This document shows, one piece after another, positions 25,863-33,969 of a stretch of 64,000 nucleotides of DNA. The translations under genes and the position numbers were made by a program. This stretch comes from Caballeronia glathei (GTDB lineage Bacteria > Pseudomonadota > Gammaproteobacteria > Burkholderiales > Burkholderiaceae), in assembly GCF_000698595.1 (NCBI RefSeq), contig NZ_JFHC01000033.1, forward strand, positions 1 through 64,000, read 5' to 3'. Under the pieces are notes generated by a model that was not told the origin of the DNA, ran no database searches, and saw nothing but the letters and a program-made list of their open reading frames with translations. Every line of letters starts with the position of its first letter. The first letter of the stretch is position 1.

Positions 25863-27031
25863 TGACACAGAAAACATTGGCGGGCTTGCGCGTCGTCGAT
25901 TTCAGCTGGGTGCTGGCCGGCCCGATGACCACCAAGATGCTCGCGGGCATGGGCGCGGAGATCATCAAGATCGAATCGTCGACGCGGCGCGAACATACGC
26001 AGCGTCAGCCCTGGTGGGCCGTGGTGAACGCGGGCAAGAAAAGCTGCACGATCAACCTGAGCCGGCCGCAGGGCCCCGAGCTGATTCGCCGTCTGATCGC
26101 GCAGAGCGACATGGTTGTCGAAAATTTCTCGAATGGCGTGCTGGCGAAATTTGGCCTCGACTACGCGACGCTCGCCAAAATTCGGGCCGATCTGATTTTT
26201 GTGTCTGCGTCGGGAACGGGCCGCGAAGGGCCGCAGCGTGACTCGCTCGCCTACGGTTCGCTGTTGCAGGCGTACAGCGGCCGCGCCAGCGTGGTCGGCA
26301 CGCTGAACGAACGCGTCGAGGCAATGGGCATTCTGCCCGCGTGGACCGATCCGATCACGGCGTTGTGGGAAAGCTGCGCGGTGCTGGCGGCCATTCGACA
26401 TCGGCGGGTGAGCGGGGAGGGCGCTTACATCGACCTTTCGATGCTGGAGAGCACCGTCGCGCTGCTGCCGGAATTGCTGTTTCGCGAGGCGCTCGGCAGC
26501 GAGACGCCGACCGCGACCGGCGCACGCGAGCCGGACGCCGCGCCATCCGGATGCTTCCGCTGCGCCGGCGACGACGCCTGGCTCGCCGTCTCCGTGAGCG
26601 ACGACCGGCAGTGGCGCGCCCTTTGCGACGCCATGCGCAAACCGGAATTAGCAGCCGATTCCCGCTTCGCCGATGCCGTCAGCCGCGTCACGCACCGCGC
26701 CGCGGCAGACGATCTGCTGGCTGCGTGGCTGCGCGTTCAACCGCCCGCGCGCGCGCTCGATGCACTGCAATCCCGCGGCGTGCCCGCGGCGCGTTCGCGG
26801 CACATCGGCGCGGTGATTGAAGACCCGTATTTCGCCGATGGCGGGCTGTTCCCCGTTCTCGCCGATGGCTCGCGCAGCATCGCGCTGCCGTGGCGCGACA
26901 GCGAAGGCTTTCGCGGCGACTTCGCGCCGCCGCCGCGGCTTGGCGAACACAACGACTACGTATTCGGCGAACTGCTCGGCCTAGATGCGCACGAAATCGA
27001 AACCTTGACCGAAGCGGGCGTGCTGCGTTGA
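25862..27031 (+). CDS. Family III CoA-transferase (CaiB/BaiF type), second copy
   Basis: 389 residues with typical family III motifs: LAGLRVVDFSWVLAGPMTTK, LAGMGAEIIKIESSTRREHT, SDMVVENFSNGVLAKFGLDY, LIFVSASGTGREGP and the active-site Asp region YIDLSMLESTVALL. It transfers CoA between a donor acyl-CoA and a free carboxylic acid. The start overlaps the upstream stop by one base (TGATG). Two dissimilar CoA-transferases side by side suggest a heteromeric enzyme, as known for succinyl-CoA:citramalate or itaconate CoA-transferases in related pathways. Confidence 0.9.
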   Translation: MTQKTLAGLRVVDFSWVLAGPMTTKMLAGMGAEIIKIESSTRREHTQRQPWWAVVNAGKKSCTINLSRPQGPELIRRLIAQSDMVVENFSNGVLAKFGLDYATLAKIRADLIFVSASGTGREGPQRDSLAYGSLLQAYSGRASVVGTLNERVEAMGILPAWTDPITALWESCAVLAAIRHRRVSGEGAYIDLSMLESTVALLPELLFREALGSETPTATGAREPDAAPSGCFRCAGDDAWLAVSVSDDRQWRALCDAMRKPELAADSRFADAVSRVTHRAAADDLLAAWLRVQPPARALDALQSRGVPAARSRHIGAVIEDPYFADGGLFPVLADGSRSIALPWRDSEGFRGDFAPPPRLGEHNDYVFGELLGLDAHEIETLTEAGVLR

Positions 27032-27075
27032 TGGCATCGGGCCCGTGGGAAGACCTATCCGAAGGAGCAGGGAAG

Positions 27076-28008
27076 ATGAAAGAAAAAGTGATGATTTGCG
27101 AAGTCGGGCCGCGCGACGGCTTGCAGATGGCGCACGAGATCATGCCGACCGCGCTGAAAGCGCGCTGGATTGCGGCGATTGCCCAGGCGGGCGTCGGTGA
27201 GATCGAGGTCGGCAGTTTCGTTCCGCCGAAACTCGTTCCGCAGATGGCGGACACCGACGCCATCGTCAAGGCCGCACTGCAGCAGCCGGGCTTGCGCGTG
27301 ATGGCGCTGGTGCCTAATCTGCGCGGCGCGCAGGCGGCGTACGCAGCGGGCGCACATGGCGTCGGCGTACCGGTCTCGGTGAGCGAAGGCCACAGCCGCT
27401 CGAACACGCGCAAGGGCACCATGGAGCAGGTGGCGGAAGTGCGGCGCATCGTCGAATGGGCTCGGGAGCAGGAGCGGCCCATGGCGATCGAGCCGGGTTG
27501 CGCGACCGCCTTCGGCTGCGCGATCGATGGCGTCATTCCGCTGCAAAAAGTGATCGAGACGGCCGTGGCGCTGGCCGAAGCGGGCGTGGATGCTGTCGCG
27601 CTCGCCGATACCGTCGGCTATGGCAATCCCGTTCAGGTGCGCAGGATGGTCAAGGCCGTGCGCGCCGAAATCGGCGGCAAGCTAACCAAGCTGCATCTGC
27701 ACGACACCATGGGGCTCGGGCTCGCGAATGCGCTGGCGGGACTCGAAGAGGGCATCCGTTTCTTCGATTCGGCGCTCGCGGGTCTGGGCGGCTGTCCGTT
27801 CGCGCCGGGCGCGTCGGGCAACATCGTCACGGAAGATCTCGTGTTCATGCTGGAGAGCATGGGCTTCGATACCGGCATCGACCTGGACCGGCTGATTGCC
27901 GCGCGCGAGCTGCTGCACGAAGGCCTGCCCGGCGAGCCGATGTACGGTCAGGTGCCGAAGGCCGGCATTCCGAAGACGTTTCGTCAAGAGGCCGAGCTTC
28001 ATGTCTAG
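27076..28008 (+). CDS. HMG-CoA lyase-family enzyme (citramalyl- or hydroxyacyl-CoA lyase)
   Basis: 310 residues of the HMGL-like DRE-TIM lyase family. EVGPRDGLQ carries the Arg-Asp pair and metal Asp, VGSFVPPKLVPQMAD the substrate loop, ALADTVGYGNPVQVRRMVKA and LHLHDTMGLGLANALAGLEE the metal-binding HxH site, and GLGGCPFAPGASGNIVTEDL the catalytic Cys loop. It cleaves a 3-hydroxyacyl-CoA into two carbonyl products. ATG 27076 is preferred for its GGAAG spacing; an in-frame ATG at 27031 coupled to the previous stop is possible. With the CoA-transferases and hydratase it completes an activate-hydrate-cleave sequence. Confidence 0.9.
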   Translation: MKEKVMICEVGPRDGLQMAHEIMPTALKARWIAAIAQAGVGEIEVGSFVPPKLVPQMADTDAIVKAALQQPGLRVMALVPNLRGAQAAYAAGAHGVGVPVSVSEGHSRSNTRKGTMEQVAEVRRIVEWAREQERPMAIEPGCATAFGCAIDGVIPLQKVIETAVALAEAGVDAVALADTVGYGNPVQVRRMVKAVRAEIGGKLTKLHLHDTMGLGLANALAGLEEGIRFFDSALAGLGGCPFAPGASGNIVTEDLVFMLESMGFDTGIDLDRLIAARELLHEGLPGEPMYGQVPKAGIPKTFRQEAELHV

Positions 28009-28128
28009 CGGGAGTGTGCGCTCGCCCCTTCCTACTGGCATGACCCGATTGTGAGCGTTCACGCGTTTGATTATCTTGTGGTTCACTGTGCCCCCGTCCG
28101 GCGCGCTATTGCCGGCAAGGAGACCGAG

Positions 28129-29487
28129 GTGCAACCCAGCCCGCAAGATAGTCCGGGCGCGTCCCCCGACGCGCCCGGTGATTACCTGACGCGCGCCGAG
28201 ACGCTCGCGCTGCTGCAAATCAAGCTGCAAACGTTGTACGCCTACGTCAGCCGCGGCTGGATTCGCAGCGTGCCGCAGGGCGACAAGGGACGCCGCCTCT
28301 ACGCGCGGCAGGACGTCGAACGCATGAAGTCGCGCGCCGATGCCCGCAGCGGTCACGCGCCCGTCGCCGCGGCCGCGATGCGCTGGGGCGAGCCGATCAT
28401 CTCGAGCACGCTCACCGAGATCACCGCAGAAGGCCCGCGTTATCGCGGCGTCGCAGCGCTCGAACTGGCCCGCAGGGGGCAATCCTTTGAACAGGTCGTG
28501 AAAGCGCTTTGGAATCCCGGCAACGACGTGACCTTGTCGTGGCAGCCGTGCGCGCGCACGCTGCGCTTTGCCGACGCCTGGTCGCGCACGGCGGGCCCGC
28601 AACCGCGCCGCGAACTCGTGCGTTTCTTTGCCGACATCGCGTTGCGCTTCGGGGGCGAGCATCTGCGCGCGTTGCAGGCCGGCGATGCACAGTTCATCGA
28701 ATGCAGCCGCATGATCGCGACCATGGCGCACTGTCTCGCTCATCTGCGCCGCGCGTCTTCGGGCGCCGCAGCCAGTCTCACGCGCAAGCGCACGGACGGC
28801 CTCGCGGCGACGCTCTTGACTGTGCTGGGCGGGACCGCATCGCCCGGGCACTGCGCCGCGCTCGATGCCGCGCTCGTGCTGTGCGCCGATCACGAACTCG
28901 CGCAGGCGACCTTCGTGGCGCGCATCGCGGCATCGGCGGGGGCGGATATCGGCGAATGCGTGGCGGCGGCGATCCTCACGCAAACCGGACTCACGTCCGC
29001 GCGATCATACGAAGCCACCGAAGACCTGTTGCGCGCGTGCAGGACGATCACGCAGGCGCAACGGCTCTTCAAGGAGCACTACGCCGCGCATCGCAATCTG
29101 CCGGGCTTCAACCATCCGCTGTATCCGGACGGCGACCCGCGCGCGAAGTATCTGATCGACCTCGCGCGGCGGCTCGAAGGACGACATGCCGCGGTTGAAC
29201 CGCTCTTCGCGGCGCTCGATATCGCTGCCGGATATGGCTGCCTGCCGAGCCTCGAAATCGGCCTGACGATGCTGACCGTTGCATTGGGTCTGCCGCCGCG
29301 CAGCGCGTTTTCCTTGTTCATCATCAGCCGTTCGGCGGGGTGGGTGGCGCATATCATCGAACAGCGCGAGTCCGGTGCGCTGATTCGTCCGCGTGCCGAT
29401 TACCTTCAGGCAGGGCCGGCGCAGGGAAGGGCGGAAGGCCAACAGTCCGTCGATGGCGCATGGTTGGCGACGATCTTGCCGCCCTGA
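28129..29487 (+). CDS. Helix-turn-helix / citrate-synthase fusion protein, likely regulator
   Basis: 452 residues from GTG 28129 (AAGGAG at good spacing); an earlier GTG at 28051 is less likely. Residues 18-72 form a MerR/excisionase-type DNA-binding domain (YLTRAETLALLQIKLQTLYA, GRRLYARQDVERMK). The rest is a citrate synthase fold with His255 (ADHELAQATF), His329 (GFNHPLYPDGDPRAKY) and the C-terminal AGWVAHIIEQRE motif. At the position of the catalytic Asp (usually NVDF) it has Glu376 (PSLEIGLT). The N-terminal DNA-binding domain and the altered triad suggest a CoA-ester or citrate-type effector sensor rather than an enzyme. It is flanked by the two twin operators, which it may bind. Confidence 0.82.
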   Translation: MQPSPQDSPGASPDAPGDYLTRAETLALLQIKLQTLYAYVSRGWIRSVPQGDKGRRLYARQDVERMKSRADARSGHAPVAAAAMRWGEPIISSTLTEITAEGPRYRGVAALELARRGQSFEQVVKALWNPGNDVTLSWQPCARTLRFADAWSRTAGPQPRRELVRFFADIALRFGGEHLRALQAGDAQFIECSRMIATMAHCLAHLRRASSGAAASLTRKRTDGLAATLLTVLGGTASPGHCAALDAALVLCADHELAQATFVARIAASAGADIGECVAAAILTQTGLTSARSYEATEDLLRACRTITQAQRLFKEHYAAHRNLPGFNHPLYPDGDPRAKYLIDLARRLEGRHAAVEPLFAALDIAAGYGCLPSLEIGLTMLTVALGLPPRSAFSLFIISRSAGWVAHIIEQRESGALIRPRADYLQAGPAQGRAEGQQSVDGAWLATILPP

Positions 29488-29516
29488 ACCCTGAGCACGA
29501 CACAGCACGAGACAAG

Positions 29517-29539
29517 CGGCCCGCGCAAGGGCCGTTTTT
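29517..29539 (+). terminator. Rho-independent terminator of the CoA-ester operon
   Basis: A six-bp GC stem CGGCCC (29517-29522) / GGGCCG (29529-29534) with a 6-base loop is followed by five T residues (29535-29539). It lies 30 bases after the fusion regulator gene and before the second twin promoter, so it separates the two transcription units. Confidence 0.85.
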
Positions 29540-29575
29540 CATTTGGCGCCTCGGCGCGCGCCACGCCGGGTTCAT

Positions 29576-29624
29576 GTTGATTCAACGATCAAGTATTGTG
29601 GGCCATCGCGTGCGTCACTAGACT
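29576..29624 (+). promoter_or_regulatory. Operator plus sigma70-like promoter, copy 2 of a twin element
   Basis: The 25-bp block 29576-29600 is identical to 23476-23500, including TTGAT-N6-ATCAA. The -35-like TTGTGG (29596-29601) and the TAGACT -10 (29619-29624) are separated by 17 bases, and the flanks differ from copy 1. It sits 166 bases before the first MFS start, so the MFS/lactonase unit has a long leader. The shared block implies one regulator for both units. Confidence 0.65.
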
Positions 29625-29790
29625 GGGCCAATCGAAAGGAGACAGCGGCCCGGACGGCGATTCAGACAAGCTCGCGCGCCACACGATGCGATGCAAGCCC
29701 GCAGGGTCCTCATCGAATAACTAGTCCCGACATTCACGACCGGCACGGTACGCCTTCGATATCCAGCCGGCTGCACAGGAGGAGAAGAGG

Positions 29791-31239
29791 ATGAATACCC
29801 CCAACAGGGCCATCGGCGCGGATGTCGTCGGCTCGCTCGACAGCGCGGATTATCCGTCGCGCGTCATCACGGCTGGCGGCGTGACCGCGCGCTTCGACCG
29901 TCTGCCGATGACCGCCACGCTATGGAAGCTGCTCACCCTCGTCGCACTCGGCGGCTTCTTCGAACTCTATGACGTGTACTTCGCGGGCTATATCGCGCCG
30001 GGTCTGTTCCGCTCGGGCATCCTCACACCGACCACGGCCAGTTTCTTCGCGATGAACGGCCTCGCCGGCTTTCTGGCGTCGCTGTTCATCGGGCTCTTCA
30101 TCGGCACGATCTGCTTCGGCAGTCTCGCGGACCGCTTCGGCCGCCGCCGTGTGTTCGCCGCATCGATGCTGTGGTATTGCATCGCGACCATCTTTATCGC
30201 GTTTCAGGACACGGCGCTCGGGCTGAACGTGTGGCGCCTGATCTGCGGCATCGGCGTCGGCGTGCAGTACGTGACGATCGATTCCTACGTCTCGGAGCTG
30301 ACGCCGCGTCATGCGCGCGGCATGGCATTCGGGCTCGTGTACGGCGTGGCGCAAATCTGCGCGCCGCTGATCGCGTTTCTCGCGTGGGTGCTGGTGCCGA
30401 TCGCACCGCTCGGCTTCGAAGGCTGGCGCTGGGTGATCGCGCTCGGTTCGGCGGGCGCGCTGCTCGTGTGGTATCTGCAACTGCGTCTGCCGGAGTCGCC
30501 GCGCTGGCTCGTGCAGAAAGGCCGTCTCGAAGAAGCCGAGCGCGTGATGCAGATGATCGAAACCCGCGTACGCCACGAATACGGCAAGGCACTGCCCGCG
30601 CCCACCGAAGCGCCGGAAGCCGAGGAGCAGAAGGGCACGCTGCGCGAAGCGTTCAGCCCGCAGTATCGCAGCCGCACACTGATGCTCGTCGTCGTGAACT
30701 TCTTTCAGACCATCGGTTATTACGGCTTCGTGAGCTGGATTCCGACACTGCTCATCGCCAAAGGCATCATGGTGACGCGCAGCCTCGAATACACCTTCCT
30801 GATCGTGCTGCTCTATCCGATCGCGCCGTTCATCGTCATGCTGGTTGCCGACCGTTTCGAGCGTAAATGGCAACTGGTGTGGAGTGCGATATCGGTAGCG
30901 GTGATCGGCGTGATCTTCTCGATGCTCAAGGCGCCTGGCTGGCTGATCGCGGTGGGTATCGCGCAGACGCTGGTGGTCAACTGGCTTTCGACGATCGTGC
31001 ATACCTATCAGGCCGAGTTGTTCCCGACTCGCATGCGGGCGGGCGCGGTGGGCTTCGTGTATTCGTGGAGCCGGCTGTCGTCGATCTTTGTTGGCTTCGT
31101 CATTGCGTTCTTCCTGCGCGAGTTCGGTGTGCCGGGCGTGTTCGCGTTCATCGGCGCGGCGATGGCGATCGTCGTAGTTGCGGTTGCGCTCTTCGGACCA
31201 CGCACGACGGGCCTTGCCCTCGACGATATCGCGCGGTGA
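29791..31239 (+). CDS. MFS transporter (metabolite:H+ symporter type), first of a tandem pair
   Basis: 482 residues and about 12 membrane segments. GGFFELYDVYFAGYIAPGLF in the first helix and SLADRFGRRRVFAASMLWYC in loop 2-3 match the sugar/aromatic acid:H+ symporter branch of MFS, and MVLVVNFFQTIGYYGFVSWI-type segments open the second half. The ATG has a strong AGGAGGAGAAGAGG ribosome-binding stretch. It follows the second twin promoter and probably imports the acid degraded by the CoA-dependent operon. The next gene is a clear paralogue. Confidence 0.9.
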   Translation: MNTPNRAIGADVVGSLDSADYPSRVITAGGVTARFDRLPMTATLWKLLTLVALGGFFELYDVYFAGYIAPGLFRSGILTPTTASFFAMNGLAGFLASLFIGLFIGTICFGSLADRFGRRRVFAASMLWYCIATIFIAFQDTALGLNVWRLICGIGVGVQYVTIDSYVSELTPRHARGMAFGLVYGVAQICAPLIAFLAWVLVPIAPLGFEGWRWVIALGSAGALLVWYLQLRLPESPRWLVQKGRLEEAERVMQMIETRVRHEYGKALPAPTEAPEAEEQKGTLREAFSPQYRSRTLMLVVVNFFQTIGYYGFVSWIPTLLIAKGIMVTRSLEYTFLIVLLYPIAPFIVMLVADRFERKWQLVWSAISVAVIGVIFSMLKAPGWLIAVGIAQTLVVNWLSTIVHTYQAELFPTRMRAGAVGFVYSWSRLSSIFVGFVIAFFLREFGVPGVFAFIGAAMAIVVVAVALFGPRTTGLALDDIAR

Positions 31240-31264
31240 TCAGTCAGTCTTAGCGGAGCAGCCA

Positions 31265-32659
31265 ATGGATTCCGTAGACCCCAGCGTCGTATCCGGCACC
31301 ATCAACGGACGACTGGACCGCCTGCCGATGACCCGGCACATGTGGACGCTCGTGATGCTGATCGCTGCGGGCGGCCTCTTTGAGCAATATGACATCTACT
31401 TCACCGGCTATATCGCGCCGGGTCTGTTCCAGAGCAAGCTGCTGACTTCGACCACTGCGTCGTTTTTCGATCTCAACGGTCTGGCGGCCTTTCTCGCGTC
31501 GCTGTTCGTGGGCCTTTTCATCGGCACGATCTGCTTTAGCTATATCGCGGATCGCTTCGGCCGGCGCGCAGTGTTTCTCGGTTCGATGATCTGGTACAGC
31601 GTCACGACCTTCATCCTGGCGTTTCAGGGTTCGGTGCATGGTCTTGAAGTCTGGCGTCTGATAGGCGGCATTGGCATTGGTGTCGAGATGATCACGATCG
31701 ATACCTACATCTCCGAACTCGCGCCGCGCGGCGCGCGTGGCCAGGCGTTCGCGCTGTTCTACGGGCTTGCGCAGATCAGCGCGCCGCTCGTCGCCTTTCT
31801 CGCGTGGATGTTGGTGCCGGCCAGGCCCTTCGGCTTCGATGGCTGGCGCTGGGTGATCCTGTTCGGCTCGTTCGGCGCGGCGCTCGTGCTGTACCTGCGG
31901 CGCGGCTTGCCGGAGTCGCCGCGCTGGCTCGCGCAACACGGCAGGCTCGCCGAAGCGGACCGCGTGCTGTCCGCGATCGAGGCGAAAGTGCAGGCGGAGT
32001 ATGGCAAGCCCTTGCCCGAGCCGGAGAAGGTGGTCGGCACGGTGCATCCGCAGGGGCGCATCGCCGAGATGTTCGGGCCGGTTTATCGCATGCGCACCAT
32101 CATGCTGATGATCGTGAACTTCTGCCAGACCATCGGCTATTACGGCTTCGTGAGCTGGATTCCGACTCTGTTGATCGCGAAGGGCATTCTCGTCACGCGC
32201 AGCCTCGAATACACGTTTCTCATCGTCCTGACCTATCCGGTTGCGCCGCTCATCGTGATGCTCGTCATCGACCGGTTCGAGCGTAAATGGCAGCTCGTTT
32301 GCAGCGTGATTTCGGTGGCCATCATCGGCACGATCTTCGCCATGCTCGATGCGCCCGGCTGGCTCATCGTCGTCGGTTGTCTGCAAACGCTTGTCGTCAA
32401 CTGGATGTCGACCATCGTGCATGCGTATCAATCGGAATTGTTTCCGACGTGGATGCGGGCGCGCGCGGTCGGCTTCGTGTTTTCGTGGAGCCGGCTGAGT
32501 TCGATTTTCGCGGGCTTCTTCATTGCCTACTTTCTGCGGGCGTTCGGGCAGGCTGGCGTATTTGCATTCATCGGCGGTGCGATGGCGATCATCGCCACGA
32601 CGGTTGCGTGGCTCGGTCCGCGCGTGACGGGGCGTGCGCTGGAGGAGATCGCGCATTGA
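31265..32659 (+). CDS. MFS transporter, tandem paralogue of the previous gene
   Basis: 464 residues. Nearly every motif of the upstream gene recurs: GRLDRLPMTRHMWTLVMLIA, FEQYDIYFTGYIAPGLFQSK, YIADRFGRRAVFLGSMIWYS, GYYGFVSWIPTLLIAKGI and ERKWQLVCSVISVAIIGTIF. The pair therefore arose by local duplication. The N-terminus is shorter and the central loop (EKVVGTVHPQGRIAEMFG) differs most. The two carriers may have split specificity or form a complex. Its stop overlaps the TTG start of the lactonase-like gene (TTGA). Confidence 0.9.
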   Translation: MDSVDPSVVSGTINGRLDRLPMTRHMWTLVMLIAAGGLFEQYDIYFTGYIAPGLFQSKLLTSTTASFFDLNGLAAFLASLFVGLFIGTICFSYIADRFGRRAVFLGSMIWYSVTTFILAFQGSVHGLEVWRLIGGIGIGVEMITIDTYISELAPRGARGQAFALFYGLAQISAPLVAFLAWMLVPARPFGFDGWRWVILFGSFGAALVLYLRRGLPESPRWLAQHGRLAEADRVLSAIEAKVQAEYGKPLPEPEKVVGTVHPQGRIAEMFGPVYRMRTIMLMIVNFCQTIGYYGFVSWIPTLLIAKGILVTRSLEYTFLIVLTYPVAPLIVMLVIDRFERKWQLVCSVISVAIIGTIFAMLDAPGWLIVVGCLQTLVVNWMSTIVHAYQSELFPTWMRARAVGFVFSWSRLSSIFAGFFIAYFLRAFGQAGVFAFIGGAMAIIATTVAWLGPRVTGRALEEIAH

Positions 32660-33537
32660 ACCCGATAGAGCGGGTCGGCGATACGCGCGATGTGCTCGGC
32701 GAATCCGCGTTCTGGTCCGCCGCGGAGCAGGCGCTGAACTGGGTCGATATCCGCAGCCAGTTGATTCGCCGTCGCAAGTGGAGCGATGACCACACGGAAA
32801 GCTGGCCAATGCCCGAACTGGTCGGCTCGATCGCGCCGTGCGCGTCGCGGCGCGGCCTCATCGTGGCGCTGCGTTCGGCCATTGCCTTCTTCGATACGGC
32901 GACGGGCGCGCTCGAACGCTTCGACGCGCCGCACGCCGGCCAGCCGCAGATGCGCTTCAACGATGGCAAATGCGATCGGCAGGGCCGCTTCTGGGTCGGC
33001 TCGATGGATGACATCGGCCGGGGTCCGGTGGGCGCGCTGTATCGCTTCGAGGCGGGGCGTTACACGCGCGTGATCGAAGGCGTGGCGGTGCCCAACAGTC
33101 TGTGCTTCTCGCCTGATGGCGCGACGATGTACTTCGCCGACGGTATCGAGCCGGTGATCTGGGCGTTTCCGTTCGATACCGTGACCGGCGAGCCGGGCGA
33201 GCGGCGTCTATTTGCGCGGCTTGCGCCCGGTGCAGGGATTCCCGATGGCGCAACCGTCGATCGCGACGGCTATCTATGGAGCACGCAATATGGCGGCGGC
33301 GTTGTGACGCGTTACGCACCGAACGGACGCATCGACCGCGTGGTGCCGATGCCGGTCACGCAGCCGGCAAGCTGCACGTTCGGGGGGCCGGACATGCGCA
33401 CGCTGTTCATCACGAGCGCGACACGCAAGCTTTCCGAGGATGCGTTGCAACGCCAGCCGCTTGCGGGCGCGTTGTTCTCGCTGCACACCGATATCGAAGG
33501 CTGCCCGGAATCGTCGTACGCCGTTGGTGTTCGCTGA
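32656..33537 (+). CDS. SMP-30/gluconolactonase-family protein
   Basis: 293 residues starting at TTG 32656, coupled to the upstream stop, with AGGAG 10-14 bases before it. The SMP-30 six-blade propeller motifs are visible: VLGESAFWSAAEQALNWVDI with metal Glu, MRFNDGKCDRQGRFWVGSMD, VPNSLCFSPDGATMYFADGI with the metal Asn, and PDGATVDRDGYLWSTQYGGG with the metal Asp. Family members hydrolyse sugar lactones or related esters using a divalent cation. As the last gene of the MFS operon it probably opens a lactone form of the imported substrate. Confidence 0.88.
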   Translation: MNPIERVGDTRDVLGESAFWSAAEQALNWVDIRSQLIRRRKWSDDHTESWPMPELVGSIAPCASRRGLIVALRSAIAFFDTATGALERFDAPHAGQPQMRFNDGKCDRQGRFWVGSMDDIGRGPVGALYRFEAGRYTRVIEGVAVPNSLCFSPDGATMYFADGIEPVIWAFPFDTVTGEPGERRLFARLAPGAGIPDGATVDRDGYLWSTQYGGGVVTRYAPNGRIDRVVPMPVTQPASCTFGGPDMRTLFITSATRKLSEDALQRQPLAGALFSLHTDIEGCPESSYAVGVR

Positions 33538-33969
33538 TTCTGCTAGCGGCGTTCACGAATTGCGCTGGCGAAAAGGCTGCCAGAGTTCACTAGCAACGAC
33601 GCGGGAAGAGGCAGACAGCCGATTGACCCGAATTGCGTTTCAGCAACCCGCGAGCGGTCGAATGTCCGTCAATTTTGCTGGCGCGTTCAATGCGTCCTTT
33701 GATTCCGTTAAGGCGTCCGGCAATGGGCGGTAAGGCTTCCAATGACGGTGGCGGACGACACAGGTAGTCGAGTGGCGAAGGTGGCGGCGGTGCTTCGGCC
33801 GTCTGGCCCAGGCCCGCTCACGCGCGTCCGATCGGCGCGGCAGATCAGGCGGATTGACAAAACGCTGCCGAAGTCGTGTCACTTTCACGTCCGTCCACGG
33901 CAGCCGACAGATCACTCAACAGTGATTCGACGCAAAGCAGAGGGCCCTTGGCCTGCTCGCTAAAAATTC
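33538..33969. other. 432-bp gap with a sequence core shared with the 140-bp repeat array
   Basis: No convincing gene is seen. The segment 33664-33683 matches 52249-52268 of the tandem repeat at 18 of 20 positions (core GTCCGT-AATTTTGC-GGCG), followed by GCGTTCAATG against GCGTCCATTA. The region may hold a decayed copy of the same mobile or intergenic element. Around 33940, minus-strand reading away from the PhyH gene shows AGCAG/CTGCT inverted arms without a T-run. Confidence 0.4.
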
